Source of the DNA: JAAZBA01 sp964461815
Lineage (GTDB): Bacteria > Bacillota > Clostridia > Oscillospirales > QAMX01
DNA: 64,000 nt
Assembly: GCA_964461815.1 (NCBI GenBank)
Contig: CAYWVF010000007.1
Coordinates: 1-64,000, forward strand
Reading direction: 5' to 3'
Made by a program: the position numbers and the translations under genes. Below, one piece after another: positions 17,808-26,622 of this stretch. The notes under the pieces were generated by a model. The model saw only the letters and a program-made list of their open reading frames with translations, made no database searches and was not told the DNA's origin. Positions within the stretch are counted from its first letter, which is position 1, and every line of letters begins with the position of its first letter.

Positions 17808-18554
17808 TTATATTACAAACTCATCTCCGTCATATGCAATAGCATACGGGAAAGGAAGCTTATCTAGTTGCTCCTTTGCACTTTCAAGTCCGCTGCCGTG
17901 ATACAGATCAAAGACATGGCTGAACAGCATAAATTTTGTCTTTGTAGCAAGAAGCTTTTCCATCGCCCCTGTGATTCTATGGTGAGTCAGCTCAGTCATT
18001 AGAAGGTCGTATTCCTGCTCTAGTGCGACCTGCGGATAGTCCTCACAATTTCTTGTCAAATCATTCGTAAAAAGTATTTTTTTACCCTCCGCTTCAATAT
18101 CGTATGCGTAGGAAAAATCCGTATGAGCAGTACGAATTGCACGCACAGTTATATTTTCATCTCTGTATATCTCTCCCACGTGCGTTACATTTACGGATAT
18201 CTGCTCAGATATCTTGTCTCTTGACATTGCCTGAGCCCATTCAAGCATGGGTCTTATTATCGATTCATCTGGAATAAAAACACTCATATCCATATTCTGT
18301 CTTCTCTTAGAATAGTGCTTTAGTATTCCTGGAACATCGGCAATATGGTCATTATGAGTATGGCTTATAAATATTCCACGTAGCTCATATTCTGTAGATA
18401 ACGGTCTCACATATCCTTTTCTTACCATTTGAGCCAAAGCAGGCACTCCTGCATCAAAAAGATACAGATAATTACCTATTTTTATTAGAGTTGATGAATT
18501 AAATCTGCAATATGTATGATCTCCGTGTCCTGTTCCTAAGGTTGATATAAGCAT
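17808..18554 (-). CDS. MBL-fold metallohydrolase (RNase Z/phosphodiesterase-like)
   Basis: 248 residues with the metallo-beta-lactamase fold. The metal motif HTHNDH is at 65-70, followed by the later ligands in IRTAHTDFSY, FTNDLTRN and FSHVFDLYHG. The start STLGTGHGDHTYCRFNSSTL and the short length resemble the RNase Z/PhnP/cyclic phosphodiesterase branch rather than glyoxalase II or beta-lactamases. The substrate cannot be told from the sequence. It is monocistronic with its own terminator and is divergent from the RluA gene. Confidence 0.8.
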   Translation of the reverse strand: MLISTLGTGHGDHTYCRFNSSTLIKIGNYLYLFDAGVPALAQMVRKGYVRPLSTEYELRGIFISHTHNDHIADVPGILKHYSKRRQNMDMSVFIPDESIIRPMLEWAQAMSRDKISEQISVNVTHVGEIYRDENITVRAIRTAHTDFSYAYDIEAEGKKILFTNDLTRNCEDYPQVALEQEYDLLMTELTHHRITGAMEKLLATKTKFMLFSHVFDLYHGSGLESAKEQLDKLPFPYAIAYDGDEFVI

Positions 18555-18713
18555 AGCTTTTATTTTGTCACTTCTTTCTGCTTTCTTGTTGATCCGATAA
18601 GTGTATTATCGTATAAAAAAGTCTTTTTGTCAATAAAAATTTAAATTCAGCTCGATAATCTGTATTTTACACAAGCTGCTTTGCAAGCGAAAAATATGTG
18701 AGTGAAATTTTTA

Positions 18714-18742
18714 TTGAAGTTTATCTGTCCATAGTGTATACT
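18714..18742 (+). promoter_or_regulatory. Promoter of the RluA-type gene
   Basis: TTGAAG (18714-18719), 17-bp spacer, TATACT (18737-18742), about 30 bp before the ATG. Confidence 0.75.
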
Positions 18743-18773
18743 GGTAGAAAGATAACTCATGAGGATATAAATA

Positions 18774-19679
18774 ATGGATGATTCACGTTTTCTGGAGTTT
18801 AAAATCGATGCTGAGCACGATGATGTATCTCTTCACGATATACTAAGATATGAATACAGCTTTTCAGTGTCACAGCTCAGACGTATTAAGAAAAGTAACG
18901 AATATTTGATATTAAACGAACAGCCGTCAAGACTTTCCGAAAAGGCACATAACGGAGATGTTGTAAAAGCATTTATAGGTGATGATAAGGATTCAAGATT
19001 GATCCCGATAAAGGGTGATGTTGACATAATATATGAAGATGATGACATCGCAGTCATCGATAAACCTGCCGGAATAGTATCACACCCATCGCCCGGATGT
19101 CCTACAGAACCATCTATTGCCGGATTTATGACGTATAAATGGATAAGTTCTGGTAAGAGATGTAATTTTCATGCTGTCAACAGACTTGATCGTGGCACAT
19201 CTGGTCTTATGGTAGCAGCAAAAAACGGATACAGTCATAACATACTATCATCGTATTTACATACAGACCGATTTGAACGTGTCTATCTAGCTGTGGTTTG
19301 TGGTATTCCGGAGCCAAAATCAGGCTGCATAAATGCGGCTATAGATCGAGATCCGAATTCAATCGTAAAAAGGCGCATTATAGCGGAAGGTGCTGAAGCA
19401 ATTACCTATTACAATGTAGTCTCGACGGATAATATATTTTCCATAGTAAAGCTCCTCCCTATGACAGGTCGAACCCATCAGCTCAGATTACATATGTCTT
19501 ATATAGGGCATCCTTTAGCCGGAGATTTTCTTTACGGAAAAGAGGATCCTTTGTTAATCGAAAGACCCGCACTCCACTCCGCAAAATGCTCTTTCCATCA
19601 TCCAACAACAAACACAATGATGGAATTTATTTCTCCAATGCCAAAGGATATGAAAAGCATTATGCATTACGATAAATAA
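18774..19679 (+). CDS. RluA-family 23S rRNA pseudouridine synthase
   Basis: 301 residues. An N-terminal S4-like RNA-binding segment (about 18-80) precedes the catalytic domain with IAVIDKPAGIVSHPSP and the signature NRLDRGTSGL (136-145), whose Asp139 is the catalytic nucleophile. GRTHQLRLHMSYIGHPLAGD completes the family pattern. It converts specific uridines of ribosomal RNA to pseudouridine. Position specificity (RluA, RluC, RluD-like) cannot be fixed here because Firmicutes have several paralogues. GAGGAT precedes the ATG. Confidence 0.9.
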   Translation: MDDSRFLEFKIDAEHDDVSLHDILRYEYSFSVSQLRRIKKSNEYLILNEQPSRLSEKAHNGDVVKAFIGDDKDSRLIPIKGDVDIIYEDDDIAVIDKPAGIVSHPSPGCPTEPSIAGFMTYKWISSGKRCNFHAVNRLDRGTSGLMVAAKNGYSHNILSSYLHTDRFERVYLAVVCGIPEPKSGCINAAIDRDPNSIVKRRIIAEGAEAITYYNVVSTDNIFSIVKLLPMTGRTHQLRLHMSYIGHPLAGDFLYGKEDPLLIERPALHSAKCSFHHPTTNTMMEFISPMPKDMKSIMHYDK

Positions 19680-19682
19680 ATA

Positions 19683-19711
19683 TTGACTTACGATTTTTGA
19701 CATGGTATATT
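19683..19711 (+). promoter_or_regulatory. Promoter of the DUF2975 operon
   Basis: TTGACT (19683-19688), 17-bp spacer, TATATT (19706-19711), followed by AAAGGGAAAG before the ATG at 19747. Confidence 0.8.
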
Positions 19712-19746
19712 ATTTGTATAAATCGTTTTGAAAGGGAAAGATCGTT

Positions 19747-20226
19747 ATGAAAAGAACGGAAATGGGAAAATATCTAAAGCTGACGCTTATCATTGCACTG
19801 TTGGCAAGCATCGTGTTTTTCTTTATTGTGATTCCGACAGCTGCATTTAAGCTCACCTCGTACGATGTCATATACGATTTGATATACGTGCCTGCGCTTA
19901 TATTTATGTGGATATCTACGATACCTGTTTTTATATCCTTCTATAAATTCTGGATCGTTTTTACGGAGATCGGACGAGACAACTCCTTTTGTGAAAAAAA
20001 CGCCAGAGCGCTTCACGATGTCGGGATATTTGCGATACTTGATGCTATACTCTATTTAATTGCTTTGATCGCAATGATCATCTTGAATATATTCAGTGCT
20101 GTTATACTTATTATTACACTGTTTGTTATATTTGTTGCGTTGGTAATGGCTGTTTTGTGCATTGCGCTCTCTCATCTTGTAGAGAAAGCTGCTGCTCTTA
20201 AAAGTGAAAACGACCTGACAATATGA
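19747..20226 (+). CDS. DUF2975 four-helix membrane protein
   Basis: 159 residues with four predicted transmembrane helices (about 12-32, 45-65, 95-118 and 122-150) and a short charged N-terminus, the usual DUF2975 shape. In Firmicutes this family is almost always followed by a small Cro-like regulator, as here. The pair is thought to work together, perhaps the membrane protein controlling the regulator; that link is known from context rather than biochemistry. It opens an apparent operon running through the GH20-like gene ending at 24038. Confidence 0.85.
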   Translation: MKRTEMGKYLKLTLIIALLASIVFFFIVIPTAAFKLTSYDVIYDLIYVPALIFMWISTIPVFISFYKFWIVFTEIGRDNSFCEKNARALHDVGIFAILDAILYLIALIAMIILNIFSAVILIITLFVIFVALVMAVLCIALSHLVEKAAALKSENDLTI

Positions 20227-20246
20227 TCGATAAGGCGGTAATCGAT

Positions 20247-20468
20247 ATGGCGATAATAATAAATATTGATGTGATGCTTGCAAAGAGGAAAATGAGTGTC
20301 ACAGAGCTATCTGAGCATGTTGGAATAACTATGGCAAATATGTCAATATTGAAGAACGGCAAAGCAAAAGCTGTTAGATTTGCTACGCTTGATAAGATAT
20401 GCGAAACATTAAACTGTCAGCCGGGCGATATTTTTGAATACGTACCCGATGACGAGGAAGACCAATAG
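20247..20468 (+). CDS. Small Cro/C1-type helix-turn-helix regulator (YozG-like)
   Basis: 73 residues, nearly all one helix-turn-helix domain: MLAKRKMSVTELSEHVGITM, ANMSILKNGKAKAVRF, then LDKICETLNCQPGDIFEYVP. This is the standard partner of DUF2975 proteins. I chose ATG 20247, which has AAGGCGGT at good spacing and matches the usual family start. An upstream in-frame ATG at 20223 overlaps the DUF2975 stop and would add eight residues. It probably represses its own operon. Confidence 0.88.
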   Translation: MAIIINIDVMLAKRKMSVTELSEHVGITMANMSILKNGKAKAVRFATLDKICETLNCQPGDIFEYVPDDEEDQ

Positions 20469-20483
20469 AGAGGTTTATGTATA

Positions 20484-21275
20484 ATGACAAATAAGCTTAT
20501 ATGTCCTGTATGCGGATGTCCGTTGATCTTTTGCGGAGAATCGATGCGCTGTGAAAAGGGTCATTGCTTTGATATAGCAAAAGAGGGGTATATTAATCTT
20601 CTCATGAAAAAATACGCAGGATTATATATAGGAAGTGACCTTTTCTTATCAAGAAGAAAGGTTTATGATTCCGGTTTTTTTGATCCGATCATCGCAGAAT
20701 GTGCTTATCTGATAGAAAGTATGCATGAGGATATCCGTTTTCCGAGTATTCTCGATATAGGCTGCGGTGAAGGCTCTTTTCTACGAAAAATAAACAAACT
20801 TTTGCCGGATTCGGATTGTATAGGCAGTGATATTTCGAAAAATGCGGTAAGGCTTGCTTCGAAGGCGTGTAAAAGTGCAACATGGATCGTAAGTGATCTA
20901 TGTGCGATGCCGATAGCCGATGGAAGTGTGGACTGCATATTAAACATCCTTGCTCCTGCGAATTATTCTGAGTTTGATCGTATTCTAAAGCCCGGAGGAT
21001 CAGTTATAAAGGTCGTTCCAAACCGTGACTATCTTAAAGAGCTTCGAGAAATATACAATATAGAGCCGCTGCAGGAAAAAGGTACAAATGATCTGTTTAT
21101 CAAAAATTTCACCGATACAGAAACGTCCTCAATAAAATATGTTTTCGATGTTGACAAATCATTACAATATGATATAATGTCAATGACTCCACTTCTAAAC
21201 CATAAGAACATAGCGCTTAGAGATGATTTTAATCAAATTACGATCGATGTAGAGATTTTGATCGGTAAAAAGTAA
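20484..21275 (+). CDS. rlmA: 23S rRNA (guanine-N1)-methyltransferase, RlmA type
   Basis: 263 residues. An N-terminal zinc finger uses Cys7, Cys10, Cys23 and His27, followed by FDIAKEGYINLL, a segment typical of RlmA/TlrB enzymes. The SAM domain starts at LDIGCGEGSFL (about 90-100), then SDISKNAVRLASKAC and ILAPANYSEFDRILKPGG. RlmA methylates G745 or G748 in helix 35 of 23S rRNA; the Gram-positive RlmA-II form acts at 748. It follows the regulator by 15 bp and precedes the isomerase gene by 14 bp. Confidence 0.85.
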   Translation: MTNKLICPVCGCPLIFCGESMRCEKGHCFDIAKEGYINLLMKKYAGLYIGSDLFLSRRKVYDSGFFDPIIAECAYLIESMHEDIRFPSILDIGCGEGSFLRKINKLLPDSDCIGSDISKNAVRLASKACKSATWIVSDLCAMPIADGSVDCILNILAPANYSEFDRILKPGGSVIKVVPNRDYLKELREIYNIEPLQEKGTNDLFIKNFTDTETSSIKYVFDVDKSLQYDIMSMTPLLNHKNIALRDDFNQITIDVEILIGKK

Positions 21276-21289
21276 GGAGGCAATATATT

Positions 21290-22102
21290 ATGAGTTATAA
21301 TTTGGAAGTTGCAAAAGCTCTTGCTTTTACATGTATTTCTGATGATCTGGTAGAGAAATGTTCAAAAGCAGGTATAAAAAAGGTCGAGCTTTCCATTTCA
21401 TATGTTCCAATCGATTTTGATTGTAATGATATGATAAAGATACTCTCCTACCAATACTCTCTTTTCAAAAAATACGATATAGAAATAGTTTCTGTACATG
21501 TACCGTTCGGTCGTGAATGGGATATATGTGATTGTCGTGATGATGTACGTGCTCTAGCACAGCAACGTCAGATGGATATAGTTAGATGCTGTTCTTTTAT
21601 GGCTCCTAAGAGATATGTTATCCATACAAGCAGTGAACCTATCCCCGATAACGAACGCAGCAAAAGGATAGAGTTATTCCGTAAGAACGCTGCGGAGCTT
21701 GCAAAGGTATGCTATCCTGCGAAGCTTGCGGTTGAAAATCTTCCGAGAACGTGCATGGGAAATGATGCAGAAGAGATCATCGCTATGACGGATGGCATCG
21801 ATAATGTCTGCATCTGCTGCGATCTGAATCATAGTCTCAAGGAAAAAACATATGATCTTATAAATAAACTTGGCTCAAGAATCGAAACCCTTCACGTTTC
21901 GGACTATGATGAGATCGACGAAAAGCATTGGATGCCGGGAGAAGGCACTAACGACTGGAACAAGATCATAGCTGCGCTTGAAAATGCAAACTACAGTGGT
22001 CCTTTCCTTTATGAGGTAGAGAGAGAATATACATGCGAAGCCGTTGCGAAGAATAAAGAAATGCTGTTTGAAAGCTACAATAAGTTTACAAATAACAACT
22101 AA
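21290..22102 (+). CDS. Sugar phosphate isomerase/epimerase-like TIM-barrel protein
   Basis: 270 residues of the xylose-isomerase-like/AP-endonuclease 2 superfamily, a metal-binding TIM barrel. Expected ligand positions are seen in VSVHVPFGREWD, YVIHTSSEP, LAVENLPRTC, CCDLNHSL, ETLHVSDYDEIDEKHWMPGE and FLYEVEREYT. Family members isomerise or epimerise sugars or cyclitols; the substrate is not predictable here. AAGGAGG precedes the ATG. It lies 19 bp upstream of a GH20-like hexosaminidase, so it may process sugars released by that enzyme. Confidence 0.8.
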   Translation: MSYNLEVAKALAFTCISDDLVEKCSKAGIKKVELSISYVPIDFDCNDMIKILSYQYSLFKKYDIEIVSVHVPFGREWDICDCRDDVRALAQQRQMDIVRCCSFMAPKRYVIHTSSEPIPDNERSKRIELFRKNAAELAKVCYPAKLAVENLPRTCMGNDAEEIIAMTDGIDNVCICCDLNHSLKEKTYDLINKLGSRIETLHVSDYDEIDEKHWMPGEGTNDWNKIIAALENANYSGPFLYEVEREYTCEAVAKNKEMLFESYNKFTNNN

Positions 22103-22121
22103 CATTTAAAAGGAGAAGAAT

Positions 22122-24038
22122 ATGAATTTTACACTTATAGGCGATTATAAAGAGCTTCTTACACCTATATCTCTGCTCTGTGATGAATATGATTTTAAAA
22201 TAACCGACGATGGAATGCCGGTACATATTTCACACAGTGACGATGGATTATACGTCAGCTATGACGGAAGCAGTGCAAAAATCGCATATAATAAGAAAAT
22301 CGAATTTTTCAGAGCATGGGGTCTTCTTCTTGAAGCTATTGCGGACGGCAAGACCGAATTTACGAAAACAGAAGTGCCGTATTTTGAGACATGTGGCGGT
22401 ATGTATGATCTTTCGCACGGTGCGCTCGTAACAGTCGATGCACTGAAATATACCATCAGAAAAATGGCTATGATGGGACTTGATATGTTTATGATGTACA
22501 GCGAGGAATCATATGATGTATCGGAATATCCTTACTTCGGTTATATGCGCGGCAGATATACATATGACGAGATAAAAGAGATAGATGATTATGCATATCA
22601 GTTTGGTATTGAAATAATTCCCGCTATGCAGACATTGGGTCATCTTAGTAACACGCTTCGTTGGAGCTGCTTTGGAGATATCGCCGACACAGGTGACTGC
22701 TTATTAGTTGGTGAAGAGAAAACATATGAGTTTGTAGAAAATCTTCTTAGGGCTGCAACTGCTCCCGTCAGAAGTAAGCGTATACATATCGGATTTGACG
22801 AAACGATGAGTCTCGGCACCGGTAATTATATGGTAAAGCACGGTCACAGACCCAGAATCGATATATATATGGAGCACCTTATTAAGGTTGCGGAAATATG
22901 CGAAAAGATGGGACTTACCGCTCTTATCTGGTCTGATATGTTCTTTAGACTCAAAGGCTCTGCTCACGGATATGGTTATGATAATATCGAAATACCCGAT
23001 GATATCATATCAAAGATACCACACAATATTGAGCTGGTAAACGCTTCATATGGTCCAACTGATGTTGAAAGCTATAAGACTTGGTTGAAGGCTCATATCG
23101 ATTCCAGCAGAGAAGTTCACTTTGCAGGTGCGGTTCATGATTGGCACGGTTTTTGTGTGAACTATCGTCATACATTCCCTGCATCCGATGCTGCACTTAT
23201 TGCATGCAAAGAGTTATCGATCAAGAGTGCATTTGCTACAACATGGGGCGATGACAGTACAGAACGAGATATACTCACGAATCTTCTCGGATTCCAACAG
23301 TATGCGGAGCATTGCTATAATATTGCCCCTTCGATCGAAGATGTTTGTAAGCGTTATAACTACTGCGTTCAAAATGATGCAAACATGATCATCGGAATAT
23401 CCAACATTGACATACCGGATGCTAAGAATCTTCCCGATATTAAATCCGGCGATATCCTTGCACAATTTGATATGTCAGATGACCTCATTAATCCTTCTAA
23501 ATATCTGATGTGGCAGGATCCTCTGCTTGGACAGTTCGATACCGAGCTTAAAAAATGTAACTACAAGGAACATTTTAGACAGCGTGGAGAATATCTTCGT
23601 ACATTTGTCGGTAAATACCCCGAGTGGGATTCCAGCTTGAATTTTTATATTGCTCTTTGCGATGTACTTGAAGATAAGTGTACGATCGGTGTTGATATCA
23701 AGAAAGCGTATGACGAAAAGAATACGGATGAGCTTATAAAGATAGCTGATATACGCATTCCAAAGCTTATTGAAAAGCTGCGTGACATGTGGCTGAAAAA
23801 CCGTGTGCTCTGGTTTGATCGCCATAAGCCATATGGCTGGGAGGTGCTTGAGCGCCGTTACGGCTGCCTGTCAACAAGACTTGAAACCACTGCTTTCAGA
23901 CTGAAAGAATATTGCGCGGGTAATATAGATAGGATTGAGGAGCTTGATGAAGCACGTCTGCCATTCAGACATAATGATAATGGCAATATCCTTTACTACA
24001 ACGATTATTTACATACATCTACGGCCTGGGGCAGATAA
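22122..24038 (+). CDS. GH20-like beta-N-acetylhexosaminidase (cytoplasmic), second copy
   Basis: 638 residues, no signal peptide, collinear with the enzyme at 12409-14301: same N-terminal beta domain, YFGYMRGRYT, IIPAMQTLGHLSNTLRW, catalytic Asp226-Glu227 in IHIGFDETMSLGTG, ALIWSDMFFRL and HKPYGWEVLERRYG. The conservation of the DE pair implies activity on N-acetylhexosaminides. Differences around the barrel loops suggest another linkage or sugar. It closes the DUF2975-regulator-rlmA-isomerase operon and ends at a bidirectional terminator. AAAGGAG precedes the ATG. Confidence 0.8.
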   Translation: MNFTLIGDYKELLTPISLLCDEYDFKITDDGMPVHISHSDDGLYVSYDGSSAKIAYNKKIEFFRAWGLLLEAIADGKTEFTKTEVPYFETCGGMYDLSHGALVTVDALKYTIRKMAMMGLDMFMMYSEESYDVSEYPYFGYMRGRYTYDEIKEIDDYAYQFGIEIIPAMQTLGHLSNTLRWSCFGDIADTGDCLLVGEEKTYEFVENLLRAATAPVRSKRIHIGFDETMSLGTGNYMVKHGHRPRIDIYMEHLIKVAEICEKMGLTALIWSDMFFRLKGSAHGYGYDNIEIPDDIISKIPHNIELVNASYGPTDVESYKTWLKAHIDSSREVHFAGAVHDWHGFCVNYRHTFPASDAALIACKELSIKSAFATTWGDDSTERDILTNLLGFQQYAEHCYNIAPSIEDVCKRYNYCVQNDANMIIGISNIDIPDAKNLPDIKSGDILAQFDMSDDLINPSKYLMWQDPLLGQFDTELKKCNYKEHFRQRGEYLRTFVGKYPEWDSSLNFYIALCDVLEDKCTIGVDIKKAYDEKNTDELIKIADIRIPKLIEKLRDMWLKNRVLWFDRHKPYGWEVLERRYGCLSTRLETTAFRLKEYCAGNIDRIEELDEARLPFRHNDNGNILYYNDYLHTSTAWGR

Positions 24039-24045
24039 AATGAAA

Positions 24046-24082
24046 AAAACGGAACGCTTGAATTTATCATGCGTTCCGTTTT
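24046..24082. terminator. Bidirectional terminator between GH20-like and MATE genes
   Basis: Perfect 12-bp stem (24046-24057 with 24071-24082) flanked by A and T runs on either side. Confidence 0.88.
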
Positions 24083-24085
24083 CAA

Positions 24086-25456
24086 TTATGTATTGACCTT
24101 GTTTTTATCGTCAAATATTTTTATCCATTTGAATCTGTTTACTTTTACGAGCGCGACAAAGCACTTAAGTATCTGGTCTGCTTTTAAGCATATAAATACA
24201 ACTATCGGAGACAAATCAAGAACATATGCTGCGATAAACGAAGATGGCAACACAATGCACCACATAAATATGAGGTCATTAAAGAATACGAATTTGGTAT
24301 CTCCTCCACCTCTTACGATACCGCACAAGCATGGCATCTGATATGACGAGCCGACAACAGTTATAGAAAGCACAGTCATAAAGCTGAGTGCGAGCTTTTG
24401 CGTATCTGCCGATATGGAATAAGCATTGATTATAATATCCTTGACAAGGAATAATGCAGCTCCTGAAACTATTCCTATCAGCAAAAACAATAGCTGAAAC
24501 GTTTTTGCGTAATTCTTTAGCAAATCGAGCTTTCCTTCGCCGATAGTTTTTCCTATGAGTACGCCTGCTCCGTTAGCTGATGAATTGCTTACTACGGTGA
24601 TAACCTGGAATACAGTGGTTGCTATTGAATTTGCCGCAATAGCTTCACTTCCCATGTGACCGAGTATCGAGGTTTGCACTCCCATAGCAATTCCCCACGA
24701 TGCGCCGCTTGCAACAACTGGAAGTCCTACCTTAATAAAACGTATAAATAAACTTTTTTCATATAGGAAGAATGAGCGTATTTTAAACTTTAGCTTCTTA
24801 TCGATGAATTTCATATATACAACGATAATTAATGTCTCGATTATTCTGGCAGTCAGCGTTGCAATAGCTGCGCCCTCTTCTCCGAGCTCCGGGAAACCGC
24901 ATTTACCGAATATGAGCAGATAATTCAGTCCAATATTAGCTACAAGTGCTGCGATATTTACATAATATCCCACCTTTACCGTTTCAACACTGCGGAATGA
25001 AGCCAAAAGTACGTTAGTTATCGCAAAGAATATGTAGGATATACTGACAATGTGCATATATCTTACACCCGACTCGATCACAGCTGCATCGTTTGTGAGA
25101 AGCGATAATGTCCAATATGGGAACAGATTCACAAAGATCATCAGCAGTGCCGCTAAAGCACATGCGAGAAGCATACCAATCGATGAAACCTTTTTTATTT
25201 CGTCAATATCCTTTCTTCCCCATGCACGGGAAGCTAATACAACAACACCTTCCGATACTCCTGTTATTATCATTTGAAGCAGAAATTGTATTTGATTTAC
25301 CAATGCGATACCTGACATAGCTGTTTCATTGTATGCACCGATCATAATATTGTCGGCAAGATTTACACCGAATACAATAACATTTTGCAGTGCAATAGCT
25401 AATGTCAGCTTAAAAAAGGTATTATAGAAGCTCTTTTCTTTTACAATAAATGACAT
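24086..25456 (-). CDS. MATE-family efflux transporter, second copy
   Basis: 456 residues with about twelve transmembrane helices and the MATE pattern NVIVFGVNLADNIMIGAYNE near residue 25, PVVASGASWGIAMGVQTSIL near 240 and a positively charged C-terminus. Exported substrate unknown. AAAGAGGATG precedes the ATG. It is convergent with the GH20-like operon and divergent from the ribokinase. Confidence 0.92.
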   Translation of the reverse strand: MSFIVKEKSFYNTFFKLTLAIALQNVIVFGVNLADNIMIGAYNETAMSGIALVNQIQFLLQMIITGVSEGVVVLASRAWGRKDIDEIKKVSSIGMLLACALAALLMIFVNLFPYWTLSLLTNDAAVIESGVRYMHIVSISYIFFAITNVLLASFRSVETVKVGYYVNIAALVANIGLNYLLIFGKCGFPELGEEGAAIATLTARIIETLIIVVYMKFIDKKLKFKIRSFFLYEKSLFIRFIKVGLPVVASGASWGIAMGVQTSILGHMGSEAIAANSIATTVFQVITVVSNSSANGAGVLIGKTIGEGKLDLLKNYAKTFQLLFLLIGIVSGAALFLVKDIIINAYSISADTQKLALSFMTVLSITVVGSSYQMPCLCGIVRGGGDTKFVFFNDLIFMWCIVLPSSFIAAYVLDLSPIVVFICLKADQILKCFVALVKVNRFKWIKIFDDKNKVNT

Positions 25457-25549
25457 TTCACATCCTCTTTCTACTTATATCTTATGAAACTATGATATCA
25501 TATTATTCGATAATTTGCAATAAATTTTTCATTGCAAACTCACGGATGC

Positions 25550-25578
25550 TTTACTACACGATCTGTTTATGATATAAT
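25550..25578 (+). promoter_or_regulatory. Promoter of the ribokinase gene
   Basis: TTTACT (25550-25555), 17-bp spacer, TATAAT (25573-25578), 83 bp before the start. Confidence 0.7.
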
Positions 25579-25661
25579 AATTTTACTTAATATATTTTTT
25601 TCACAGCTTGAAAAGCCGATTTATAGAACTTGGGCTTAAATTAATCATGGGAGAAATAAGT

Positions 25662-26582
25662 ATGAGTAATAAAGTTATCGTGATTGGAAGTATAAATGTT
25701 GACATCTGTGGATATGTTCCGATATTCCCTACTTCCGGAGAGACAGTGGTAGGTTCTTCATTATCTATCGGAGTTGGAGGTAAAGGTAATAATCAAGCTA
25801 CTGCTGCTTCAAGAGCCGGTGCTGATGTGTTATTTATATCAAAGCTTGGAAATGATTTTTTAAAGGATATAGCATTAGCTCACCTTAAAAGAGAAAAGCT
25901 TGATCTTAAATATATTTCCGTTGCCGATTGTTCAACAGGCAGTGCCGTTATTGAGGTCGAGGAGAATTCCGGTCAGAACAGAATAGCTATAATCAAAGGT
26001 TCAAATGAGCTTGTAAGTCGTGAGGATGTTTATGCTGCAGAAAACGAGTTTAAAACATGTGCTGCTGTTCTTACTCAGCTTGAGACAAGCATGGAATCTG
26101 TTATTGCAGCAAAGGAATTGGCAAATAAATATTCGAAGCCTTTTATACTGAATCCCGCTCCGTATCAGGAATTGCCAAAGGAGCTTTTAAATAATACCGA
26201 CTTCATAACTCCGAATGAAACCGAGGCAGGCTCTATCACGGGAATAGATGTTAATGACGATGAAGCTGTAAGATACGCTGCAAAATGTATACTTGATATG
26301 GGTGTAAAAAATGTTATTATCACTCTTGGCTCGAGAGGCTCTTATTTTACCGATGGACAAACAGAAAAGTTTATATCTGCTATAAGGTGTAAAGCAGTAG
26401 ATACAGTCGGCGCAGGAGATTCATTCAACGGTGCTTTTGCTGCCGGATTATCATTTGGAAAGAGCGTAGAGGATTCTCTGAAGTTTGCCACGGCTGCATC
26501 ATCTATCTCAGTTACAAGAAAAGGCGCCGCAGCATCGACAGCTTACTATGACGAGATAATTGACTTACTTGAAAAAATATAG
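25662..26582 (+). CDS. rbsK: Ribokinase-like PfkB sugar kinase
   Basis: 306 residues. The PfkB fold is marked by VIGSINVDI at the N-terminus, the GVGGKGNNQATAASRAGADV motif, NPAPYQELP and the second signature DTVGAGDSFNGAF, which holds the catalytic Asp. The order and GGKGNNQA wording fit ribokinase, which phosphorylates D-ribose at O5. The ATG at 25662 is behind GGGAGAAAT; an upstream in-frame TTG at 25608 lacks a ribosome site. No ribose transporter is adjacent, so ribose may come from internal nucleosides, or the enzyme may act on another furanose. Confidence 0.85.
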   Translation: MSNKVIVIGSINVDICGYVPIFPTSGETVVGSSLSIGVGGKGNNQATAASRAGADVLFISKLGNDFLKDIALAHLKREKLDLKYISVADCSTGSAVIEVEENSGQNRIAIIKGSNELVSREDVYAAENEFKTCAAVLTQLETSMESVIAAKELANKYSKPFILNPAPYQELPKELLNNTDFITPNETEAGSITGIDVNDDEAVRYAAKCILDMGVKNVIITLGSRGSYFTDGQTEKFISAIRCKAVDTVGAGDSFNGAFAAGLSFGKSVEDSLKFATAASSISVTRKGAAASTAYYDEIIDLLEKI

Positions 26583-26622
26583 ATCAAAGCGATGATCTGA
26601 TCAGATCATCGCTTTGATCTAT
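26579..26622. terminator. 44-bp perfect palindrome serving as bidirectional terminator
   Basis: Positions 26579-26600 are the exact reverse complement of 26601-26622. It includes the ribokinase stop codon and reaches the last bases of the convergent UlaG-like gene, and is followed by TTTTGATATTATATTTTTT on the + strand. Confidence 0.85.

Noticed and set aside
26579..26622. Insertion-sequence end or recombination site
   Set aside because: The 44-bp palindrome sits exactly between convergent stops and is followed by T runs, so a terminator explains it.
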